A stretch of DNA of 64,000 nt from Ischnura elegans (lineage: Eukaryota > Arthropoda > Insecta > Odonata > Coenagrionidae). The stretch covers positions 45,055,812-45,119,811 of the forward strand of contig NC_060259.1 in assembly GCF_921293095.1 (NCBI RefSeq). Reading direction: 5' to 3'. Numbering within the stretch: the stretch's first letter is position 1; each line of letters starts with the position of its first letter. Made by a program: the position numbers and the translations under genes. Below the pieces are notes generated by a model. The model was not told the DNA's origin. It did not search any database and was given only the letters and a program-made list of their open reading frames with translations. Of the stretch, positions 56,201-64,000 are shown piece by piece.

Positions 56201-59200
56201 GAACTTGGCCTGCACTTGAGTATGGTTCTGAAAGGGCTGATAGCTTGTCAGTTGGCGATTAGTTTCTAAAGAAGGATATTTGCACTTGTCAAAAAGACTT
56301 TGATTTGGGGAAGAGTGGAAACTTCTGTGTAACTAATTTGATGGAACAGGAAAAATGATGACTTCATTGGTCGTAGTTTCATAGTGTAGATGTTTTATGT
56401 CAGATGAAATGTCAGTGGTAGTTTGGGATAAAACTTTCCCAGTGTTGAGGCCCAGAGGTGACTTCATACCCTTTGCTGCCTCTTCTTCAATACTTAATGT
56501 CACTGTACATTATTGAGTATGAAAGAAATATCTATTGTCCTATCAAGGCATGTCATAGAAAGATGCTACTGTTTCCTTGCATGTATGCTTAAAAAACTTA
56601 TCAATAAAGCTTTTTAGCCTTGAAATGATATGCTGAATATTTTGAAGCCATTTTTTTGTATGAGAATATTATGATTTTTATTATACAATGGACTGCATGA
56701 AACAAGTGACTTTGTGCACAGTCATGCACATGGGTGCGAATTTATAAACTCCAAGAACGAAGTTAGCCATGAAGAAATATTTGGCTTAGCCAGGATTTGA
56801 ACTCAGATTTCCTGATTGTGGGTCAGGTGTGTTCGCCAGTTACACCACCAAGCCATCTTCTCAGAGTGAACTTTGGGATGGGTTTTTACTGGACAAGGTG
56901 TTGGCATCACAGGTCCACACTGTGGCAAATGTGTAACAAAGGTCGTGGTCACTAAGCCACTGTTGGAGAAAGTATACCTTATATTTTTTCATGGCAAACT
57001 TCATCTTTTGTGTTTGATGAAATGGACTTTACATAAGTAAAAAAGTGATATGAAATAACTATGTATGTATAAATGGTCAAGAAAACTATCATCATTAAAT
57101 AATATTTCTATCTATTTCTGATTTATATTGGCTTTGTTTGCAGTTGTTGACCGAATTCAGGAAAATGAGTGCATCAAAATGATCAGAGTGAAAGAAGGTT
57201 TGTTGAAACTTTCAGAATCTTACATAGAGCTGGCTCACAAATGCAACGTTATATATGATGCTCAAAGGGACATTGCTCATGAAATCCCGGATGTTCATGA
57301 GAGCGACATTCAGGAAATTAAGTATACAGGTGAGTTAATTATAATTCATTGTTAAGAGATCAAATTTATGCTGGGGATTGAGTAATGGATCACCATCTCA
57401 CATAGCGCAAAATATCTACTAGATGTCTTCAAAATATCTAGAATTTCTTCAGCTAGTATCTAGAAATTGTAATAACTTTTATACATTTTGTAGATATATG
57501 AATGTCTGCTTATTTGGATCCAAGGTATCCAATCTGACCATCCCTACTGGTTAGCTGAACTTGGTTGGGTACGTGTGGGATCCGTGATGAAACAAATATG
57601 GTGGCTTTTGGAATTGGCCTTTGAAATGGGATTTCTATTCGTTTTTAATAGAGATGGGTCGAATAGCAGATTTCTCGCACTCAAATAACAAATTCGAGTA
57701 GTAAATCATAGCTCAAATACTTGAATATCTCAATTTTCGAATACTAGAATTGCACAAAGCGTATTAAATGTCATTCATCTAGTTCACTTGATGAATATAT
57801 CAAATAAATATGTATGTACCTAATAAATTTTAAATATCAACTTTTTATTTCAAATTTAATGAAAACTTTTGCATCAATAACATCATTAGAAACCATAATT
57901 AAAAATAACATCATTGAAAGGAAGAATCAGTAAAAACTGGAGATGGGTCGATTAGCAGATTTCTTGGACTCGAATATCGAATTCGAATTGTAAATCATAG
58001 CTCGAATACTAGCGTCGAATAATAGCGGTCCTGGCGTATAACTTTCCTGCATCCATCGTTTGATGAAAATGAGACGAAATATATGCAATCTGTCATTTAT
58101 GGCTAATAACGGCAGGCACATAGTTTGAATCTTCCCCACTTGATGAAACTACCATAGGGAGAAGCTCAATGCCGTGGGATAGTAACATAAGCCCATTTCC
58201 CAAGATCGCTATTCCCTTCCATTCAGCACTCGCCTCCCCCCCTCTAAGCTTTCCTTTTCTCCGTAGTCAAACAAAAGATAAAAGATTCCAGCTCATGCAT
58301 GGATCATATTACGAAGACCTTAGCTTCGAAAGAAAATATCAAGTTTCGAGAACAAAAGAAACCTTTTTTCACGCCTCCCCCTTTCTCGCCTGCTGACCTT
58401 TTTCAGCTTACCCGCTTCAAAGTTCCCTGCTTCTGGAGGTCAACTGCTGCATGAGTCACCTATTAGCCCCAAAGGTGTCTAACAATGGCTTCCGAAAATT
58501 GGTATTATTCTTTTATTAGATTGAAATATTAGTAATGTGCACGTAATTAAAAAAAGAATGAGACCAAACAAGGCGTATTTCTAAGGTTATTTAAGCATTT
58601 TAAGCAAGGTAATACTTGGAAAAATGCAATGGAGACTTAGATTTCTGCCTCTACTTATAGAACACCCATGCCTCGCCTAGCGCAATTTCAATATAGCGCA
58701 AATTCTTTCCTCAGGGAAACATGCCAACGCTATGTAGCCTAATCAAATACCTTTAACGCTCTCGTAATAAAATGTGAACTTGCGCTAAGTAAACACGACA
58801 TTGCTATCGTTTTACACATATTTATAGTGTTGCTTGCCTCAAATATTCTTCTTTGTTTGTTTAGTATTCGAAATCCATTTTTGCACAATTGTCAGAAGCA
58901 TAACTCGTTATGCGGTCCAGATAGCCAGCCTACCAAAGTAGTTTATCTCGCATCCTTAACAGAATGACATGAGTGAATTTCCATCATTAATCGAGTGGAG
59001 CTAGTGGAAATGAGATTTTTTAAAGCAATATGGTTTGAGACGTAATTTTTGCTATCATAGGTTATTGGACGAATTGACTTCAACGTAGAGGGTCTACGCT
59101 CAAGCCTTCAAGGTCATTGGTGTTCACTGGGGAGAAATGGAGCGGTGCCCTAGTTCCGTATGAATAGCATCAACACCTAGAAGAGTCCACTAGAGAGTCT

Positions 59201-62095
59201 CAAACACAATGGCTTCATTCCCTCCCAGCAGTCGTAGGCTCTCTGTGTCTCAGGAATACAGTGCTGCAGTTGCCCAGCAGTAGGTGATTTCTATAGAGCC
59301 ATACGGAGTATGTACAAACCAAGAGAACAATGACAAAAAATAGGAATGTGGGTGGAAAAATCAAGAAGCAATCAAGAAAAAGCATAAACCTAGAAGGGAA
59401 ATTTAAAGTGATCAATTGCTGTGAAAAAGGAGAGCGTCAAAGCAATGTTGCACGTTTATATGTTTAAACTAGAGATGGGTCGAATAGCAGATTTCTTGAA
59501 GTTGAATATTAAATCATGGCTCGAATATATCAAATTTGGAATACCTCAAATACTAGAATTGTGCAAAGCATACTAAAAGTTCTTCTTCCGATTTTTCCCC
59601 CGATCATTTTTGGTTCTCCATGTCGAATGATATCTATTCATCACTCTTTTCCGCGAATTTGATGTAGTTCGTCAACTTGCCTAAAACTGCGCTGTATGCA
59701 TGAAATGACTTGAGTCCTCTACGTTGTTTTCGAGTCAGCTACCAAGGACGTGCGTGCGACAGTGTATGGCACGAAATTCAAAGTATTCGAGGTATTGGAG
59801 ATCGTACTTAAAGCATAATTATTCGAGATCTCTAATATCGAATACTTTTTAGTATTCAAGGTATTCGAGTATTCGCTGACTATTTGCATACTATCTGACA
59901 CATTGCATCCCTGACTTTACTATTTGCACATCTCTAGTTTTTAACTATTTTATTGTAATGTAACTATTGCATGGAATTTTTTCCCATTATCTACTCTGAT
60001 TGCTCTTTTATTAAAATTCATTTTCATAGTTTTAGCGTGAAGATCCCTTGCACACAGATTATCTTCTTTATATTTTCGTAAGTGTTAATGCACTCACTTC
60101 TGATTGAATGGATCATCATAAGCACCACAATGGATTAACATTATGTATATCTTCAATGGTTTTTGATGACATTTTACAAATTGGAATGTAAAAAATGCAT
60201 ACTTTTTATATCCCCTTGGTGTCTGTGTGCAACTAGAGTGACAAAACACTAAATGTATTTAAAGAAATGGAAACAATGCTTCCTAGAGGCTATTTACATT
60301 GATATAAAATATGAGTTATGCACATCATCCTCTAGAAAGTTTCAGTGAATATGTGATTCTAAGTAAATTTCCTTTAAAAAGGATGAGTGACAGTACCCTA
60401 TATGGGAAATAACCACTCGTCATAATCCATTTGACATTGAGAGCAAGCCCCAGATCCATTATTCAATGATGATAACTTTTTCCTTCTTATCTAAGCATTA
60501 AGCATTTAACTATCATAATTATTTTTAATAGTTTAAAGTATACCGGGACTAGCCGCGGTGATAACTTTTACGGGAGTCACCCGCAATGCACAATCGTGCG
60601 AAAGATCCACAGAGAAAAAAAATCATTCACCTTGACCGGGACCTTAAACTAGTCTAAGAGTGAACACCTCTTTGTGTTCTATGTGCGGGCCTGCTCTCCG
60701 GCTGTGGCGCTGTGCGCACGATTTGGACTGCTTGTGGCATCATATGCTCAGCAGTCCAGTAACACCTTGTCCGATAGTGTCCGAAAAATATCCACAGGGA
60801 AGAATGACGCCTCGGTAGCTTAACTGGCTAAAGCACTCGACCGGAAATCGGGGGATCCCGGTCAAGGCGAATGATTTTTTATCTGTGGATCTTTCGCACT
60901 ATCATAATTATATTACAATGGGAATAATTTATTGTGTTGACTGTAATTCAGTTTGCTGGTATATTTGTCCTGAACAAAATGAGGGCTTAATGATCGGGGC
61001 CTCATATCACAGAACTTGAGTTTTTGTAGATGATGGTAATAAATATCATACTTTAAATAATATATTCAAAGAAGGTAAAGTGATTATTGTAGTGAAACTC
61101 TACATAAATTCTGCTAAACAAAGAGTGATGACAATTTAAGCTTTCCAATGTGGGTAATGATGACAGGGAAGAACAATAAAACCAGGTGGTAGATAAATTT
61201 GAGAAATGCTTTTTGAGCTAAGTACTACATCACTGATAATATAATTTTTAGTGTAGAGCTAAAGACTCTATGATGAGCTTATAACACAGTAAGGTTTTTC
61301 ACATCATTGATTCGTGGCTGAACGTAAACATTCCCATTGAATCTTGTGCCAAATATTATGTACAAGGATAAGTCAATTATTATCCGATAGGTAGTTATAA
61401 AATTTTATGTATGTACAAATAAATTCACAGGTAAGGAAAGAAAGGGATGCACTATCTCTTTATCCACGAGTAGTAGTACTTGTAAAAATGAAGTTGAGCA
61501 GTGCCTACTTGGTATTACTTGACTTCATTTCTTCGATTACTACTGTGTACTACATCTTAATCTTATTTCATAGTATGCATCGCTGCATTTCTCCGTGTAA
61601 TCCCCTTGTGGGACTGCTTTGCCATCAATATAAAGTCAGGGAAATTTAAAATACTGGGACTAGAAATCAGAAAAGTCACAGAAATTGGGATTGGAAAGCC
61701 GGTATTAACCCTGATACCCTTAATTGAGAACTGCTGGTCTTTTTGATTGAACACATTTTGTGCACCTGTTAATTATTCATGCCAATCAAGGAAAGTGCAA
61801 GGCTGATCATTAAGTTTTGTTTTATACCTGTTTCTCTGTAGGATCTCAAGCAACAAGACGAGCTGTTTCAAGGGTAAAGGATCTTCTGAGGCAGTACCGT
61901 CGAAGTTCTCACAATATGGTTCCAAGTGCTGCACTGCGAGGAGAACCTCCACCACCTTACTATCCAAACTTATCGGATGAAGCTTGCTCACTTAGCCATG
62001 GAAACAATCCAGATGCTGGTTGCTGTGGCTCAAGTCCTCCTAATAATTCCAGGGAAAGTAGCCAAGCAAATTTTGATCTTTCAAATGTCTCTTGA
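47163..62095 (+). CDS. BAR-like (Pil1/LSP1-type?) coiled-coil protein, complete five-exon gene
   Basis: Coding parts 47163-47209, 47321-47553, 55641-55859, 57144-57329 and 61842-62095 join in frame to 312 residues. The ATG has A at -3 and an in-frame TAA 12 bases upstream. Residues ~20-230 are almost wholly helical and charged: ISQLKDVRSSAKAF, LNELNTLWSEAQKDF, VRQLEMRLAQAERSRGLAHL, KEGLLKLSESYIELAHKC. The tail is Pro/Ser-rich (GEPPPPYYPN, SSPPNNSRESS). Order and spacing of helices resemble BAR dimers. From memory the best pattern match is fungal Pil1/LSP1, membrane-curving proteins of eisosomes: the LEQEL-x-RAEAE helix, and a Tyr-Gly-x-x-Ala motif near the end. A role in membrane shaping is inferred only. 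Other coiled-coil families are not excluded. Confidence 0.75.
47321..47553 (+). CDS. BAR-like gene exon 2
   Basis: Acceptor tttcgcgcag, donor GTATGC. Encodes SSVRLKALGSGHSDLNMVIS through LNTLWSEAQKDFT, the first long helices. It ends with one base, completing aspartate with exon 3. Confidence 0.8.
47842..48095. mobile_element. hAT-type MITE with G/C-run core (254 bp)
   Basis: Starts CAGTGGCGTAGCCA and ends TGGCTCCACTG. An exact 8-bp duplication ACCTTAAT lies at 47834-47841 and 48096-48103. Long G-run and C-run near the left end. It sits in intron 2 of the BAR-like gene. Confidence 0.88.
48327..50219. mobile_element. Unclassified TIR element (1.9 kb) with GGAGGGCAAGTC ends
   Basis: The left end is GGAGGGCAAGTCTGTAACTC; the right end reads inwards GGAGGGCAAGTCGGTAACTT. 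A second inverted pair lies inside: gtctcccgacccaagtccgtaa (from 48474) against ttacggacttgggtggggagac (to 50163). Both 5' and 3' zones are packed with ctccc/gggag palindromes. No clear target duplication, so the superfamily is open. Short open frames only; no transposase recognised. Confidence 0.65.
50220..53185. other. Intron 2 of the BAR-like gene, nothing firm
   Basis: Mostly AT-rich. A GC-richer patch at about 51170-51330 (gcgcgcgaaaacgcg, ccctcccgcccgg) may be a repeat fragment, but no borders were found. Confidence 0.4.
53186..54900 (+). pseudogene. piggyBac-like transposase, copy 2, broken by stops and frameshifts
   Basis: An ATG at 53186 starts an N-terminal region interrupted by TAG at about 53267. 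A shifted frame (53427-53789) holds EYWSADEFINTPIFSNLLSR. The next (53861-54229) holds DLSLDEGVVPWRGRLRFRTY, the first catalytic acid motif, and YYYDSVQIAENLL, the second. The next (54226-54843) holds YNKYMGGVDKADMY, the third, and ends in a Cys-rich zinc-binding tail (CRVCSANKLRKETRHICGF). The TGA at 54841 replaces what should be a cysteine codon: the same frame continues PLHKGGCFTKCH. The catalytic acids remain visible although the gene is dead. TTAA-flanked ends were not found. Confidence 0.88.
53497..53554. repeat. Perfect 23-bp hairpin inside piggyBac copy 2
   Basis: 53497-53519 (aaaacacattcacaattatt..) is the exact reverse complement of 53532-53554, with a 12-base loop. It lies in the frame encoding KNTFTIIRGNNAPNNCECVL. 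Confidence 0.85.
54901..55640. other. Rest of intron 2 of the BAR-like gene
   Basis: Contains ccgggtcctacccg near 55016-55029 and tacccggtcc near 55046, possibly part of the piggyBac right flank, but no matching left end was found. It ends with the polypyrimidine tract before exon 3. Confidence 0.35.
55641..55859 (+). CDS. BAR-like gene exon 3
   Basis: Acceptor tttattttag, donor GTAAGG. Encodes HLKEFSNQFELILEGEKHVD, KIRKDLKKAAKKAQ and VRQLEMRLAQAERSRGLAHL, a strongly charged coiled-coil segment. It ends with one base, completing valine. Confidence 0.82.
55860..56782. other. Intron 3 of the BAR-like gene, nothing recognised
   Basis: AT-rich with no supported feature until the tRNA-like fossil at 56783. 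Confidence 0.45.
56783..56854 (-). pseudogene. tRNA-like sequence (Val-like anticodon), probably a fossil
   Basis: Minus strand: acceptor arms GGCTTGG and CTAAGCC pair over seven positions (one wobble). The A box is TGGTGGTGTAACTGG, and the anticodon stem CCTGA/TCAGG closes loop CCCACAA (anticodon CAC, with C instead of U before it). The B-box-like piece is GAGTTCAAATCC. The T stem pairs poorly. Length 72. Most likely a tRNA pseudogene or SINE head. Confidence 0.5.
57144..57329 (+). CDS. BAR-like gene exon 4
   Basis: Acceptor gtttgcag, donor GTGAGT. Encodes VVDRIQENECIKMIRVKEGL, LSESYIELAHKCNVIYDAQR and HEIPDVHESDIQEIKYT. It ends with one base, completing glycine with exon 5. Confidence 0.82.
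57649..59936. mobile_element. hAT-type composite element D (2.3 kb)
   Basis: The left end is TAGAGATGGGTCGAATAGCA; the right end reads inwards TAGAGATGTGCAAATAGTAA. An exact 8-bp duplication GTTTTTAA lies at 57641-57648 and 59937-59944. Two further left-type ends occur inside (57938 and 59470), so it is a composite or nested copy. The segment 58021-58640 is the inverted counterpart of the interior of 19094-22337, and 59580-59930 matches the right part of 24626-26308. No hAT transposase seen. Confidence 0.82.
60523..60897 (+). repeat. Hairpin SINE-like retroposon with tRNA-Ser-like part (375 bp)
   Basis: An exact 14-bp duplication actatcataattat lies at 60509-60522 and 60898-60911, the length expected of LINE-driven insertion. 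It begins near gtataccgggactagcc, as in 28634-28783. The stretch gtgcgaaagatccacag near 60597 pairs with ctgtggatctttcgcac near the end. In between, 60807-60870 is tRNA-like. Confidence 0.75.
60807..60870 (+). pseudogene. tRNA-Ser(GGA)-like segment of the SINE
   Basis: The A-box-like stretch is GGTAGCTTAACTGG. The anticodon stem CTCGA/TCGGG closes loop CCGGAAA, giving anticodon GGA. The acceptor-like cgcct pairs with aggcg. The T arm is cut short (gggatcccggtcaagg), so it is not a functional tRNA. Confidence 0.5.
61842..62095 (+). CDS. BAR-like gene exon 5 with stop codon
   Basis: Acceptor tttctctgtag; TGA at 62093-62095. Encodes GSQATRRAVSRVKDLLRQYR, then a disordered tail with GEPPPPYYPNLSDEA and a Ser/Asn-rich end (SQANFDLSNVS). 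Proline-rich PPPPYYP could bind SH3 or WW domains (inference). Confidence 0.8.
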
Positions 62096-64000
62096 TGTTA
62101 AAAGTCTTAAAGATTTTGGCTCTTTACAATGTGATGTGTCAAAAATCAACTTCAAACCCTGATATGGGTCAATAGCTTTGTACAGACTTTTTTTTACCAT
62201 TTATGAAATGCCCCAATATGAAAGGCTGTGTAAATTTTTTCATATCATAATATTATATATTCAGAGATGTATATTTTTTCAAACTGAACTTAGCTGTATG
62301 TGACAGAAATGCATAGGTCGGTTTTCTGGCACCGGAAGAGCTAACTTGTCAGGAGTGTAAAACCTACAGATTTTACAAATAGCAAATTTCATGAGTGAGT
62401 ATACTTACTGCAATCCATTGATTTAAAGTTCAACTGATTCAGGAATTATATAGTGGAAGTTTGACCACCTTTCATTTCAATACTATTGACCTTACTTGAA
62501 CCTGGGCTTCTGTTGCGTTTTGTTTTGAAGCACATGGTATGAATTGGAAGGTTTTGGGTTCAAGTCCTGTTCTATGCAAAGTACTTTTACTCTCTGGTGT
62601 AGTTCACATGTCTATGATCTTCAGCTGTCAACTTTCTGTAGCAGCTGTTGTCTTCCCACTGTGGAATTTATGAGAATTTAGTATCTAATAAGATATGGGA
62701 TCTGTTGTGATAGTATCAGTGGTAATGATGACCTATTACCATTCAATTTTGGCCTTTAAACACAGCAATGGAATGCTTACCTTTATTTCTAAGAGATTAT
62801 TGTGTATTTTCACTCAAAAATGTTGTAGTTTTAATTTAATTTCTCTGCCTTTCTGCCATTTTTTTTATTTTATCAAGAAGGTCACCTTGGTTTTATGGCA
62901 TTGAGAAAATCAACCAAAAGTCCTTCCACTCTGGCTGTTAAGCATAGTTTATCTTGCCATTTCTTCATTCCAGAGGAAATTTTTTAACGGAACCTTTAGC
63001 AATATGCATATTTCTTGCCACTCTTGCTTTTTAATGGGGTCGATTTGTGGGTTTAGAAATCTACCCTACTGCAAACCTGAATGCCACAAAAACTTACATC
63101 AGAAAGTTGCAGTGATGGTGCTCGTAATATCCTATTTTTCCTTTATCTGCAAGTGGCTGGCAGAAAGCATGAAATCACATTTTTTTAGCTTCTTTGTACA
63201 GCTTTTAGATCATGTGCATCATGCTCTTTATCATGGATTTTTTATATTTCTGTCCAAATCTCTAGAATCGGCCAGAAACCTACTCATGCCTACTTCATCC
63301 TCCCTATAGGTTGTAATAATTCCAATAGTTCCTATTTGAAATGAATGAGTCTTTCAAGGAATGCAATATATTTTGCAAGGATATATTCCCCTCTCCCTCA
63401 AAATATAAGTTCATGAAAGTGTCTTTAGGGCTCTATTTGCATTAAGTTCTGGTTAATGAAAATGAAACTGCTGATTCCACATAAATGTCTCGTGAGACTC
63501 CAAGAACAGGCTGCTGATCAGCAAAAACTGAGCTGGTGAATTGGAGGACTCACAGGGTGGAATGGGAACACTTTGTTAGGCAATGTGTTGAATAAGGCTG
63601 ATGTCTTAAATATTGTAGAAATGTTAACTACTTTTGATGAGGTATACATTTTATTCATTCATCTTCTAATGAATCCAAAATAGTAGGCTGGTATCAGGCT
63701 TAAATTCACACTCCGAGAAAAATCACTCAGATTATCTTCCCTAAATCCCTTCTTCTGGTCATGTAAACACTCTTTAAAATTCATTTACCTTAAATTTCAC
63801 TATGCATAACATTCACTCATATACTACATGCAGGACAGCCTTGGAAATTTGACTGCATAAATTTATTTTTCAGAACAAATGCAATTCTTATATTTTTTGA
63901 TGCTTGCCTCTGTGTTAGTGGCGTTAAATCTTTTCCTGCTATAGGTAGAGAGAGAAGCACCGTATAAGCACGTGTAAGAGACGCACTCCTATTTTGAGCA
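62096..64000 (+). other. 3' UTR and downstream DNA, nothing recognised
   Basis: AT-rich. I found no clear AATAAA close to the stop and no further exon. The open frame at 63004-63309 has no recognised family. Confidence 0.4.

Noticed and set aside
56783..56854. Working tRNA-Val gene
   Set aside because: The acceptor and anticodon stems pair, but U33 is replaced by C and the T stem is poor; kept only as a tRNA-like fossil.
63004..63309. 101-codon open frame near the right edge
   Set aside because: Phe/His/Cys-rich text typical of AT-rich noise, with no family, splice or promoter support.

Overview
The window is a piece of an animal nuclear genome, most likely an arthropod and probably an insect. 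The evidence is short conserved exons split by long AT-rich introns with standard GT..AG sites, strong matches to the animal channel subunit UNC-79, and DNA transposon types common in insects (hAT, Tigger/pogo-like, piggyBac, a PIF/Harbinger candidate). No bacterial-type gene layout is visible. I cannot name the species.

Two protein genes can be assembled, both on the + strand. (1) Positions 1038-39625 hold the last 12 exons, about 859 residues, of unc-79, a large auxiliary subunit of the NALCN sodium-leak channel complex. The gene continues upstream of the window and ends in a stop codon at 39625. All reading frames join across the splice sites. Two exons (11574-12206 and 33733-34132) carry glycine/serine/alanine-rich insertions inside otherwise conserved sequence. 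(2) Positions 47163-62095 hold a complete five-exon gene for a 312-residue helical protein. Its pattern resembles BAR-type membrane-curving proteins, and the closest likeness I can recall is the fungal eisosome family Pil1/LSP1. Between the two genes lies one unassigned exon-like block (about 42698-42832).

Most of the rest is transposon sequence sitting in introns. At least eight elements have ends starting CAGT, mostly with TA target duplications (Tigger/pogo style), two of them with recognisable Tigger-like transposase fragments. Eight elements have hAT-style ends: seven keep exact 8-bp target duplications and one (21206-21671) is assigned from its ends alone. There is also one likely PIF/Harbinger element, one likely solo LTR, two broken piggyBac transposase copies, two copies of a retroposed hairpin/tRNA-Ser-like SINE, and two further tRNA-like fossils. 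The clearest structure is a four-level nest at 23030-28081 (hAT > Tigger-like > LTR > hAT), ending 24 bases before the acceptor AG of an unc-79 exon. A shared interior, which includes a Tigger transposase start at 20674-20482, also occurs inside elements with hAT ends and 8-bp duplications, which suggests exchange of modules between transposon classes.

The two host genes show no sign of working together. They are neighbours in the same direction, separated by about 7.5 kb of mostly mobile DNA. All family assignments come from reading the sequence by eye; no database search was run.
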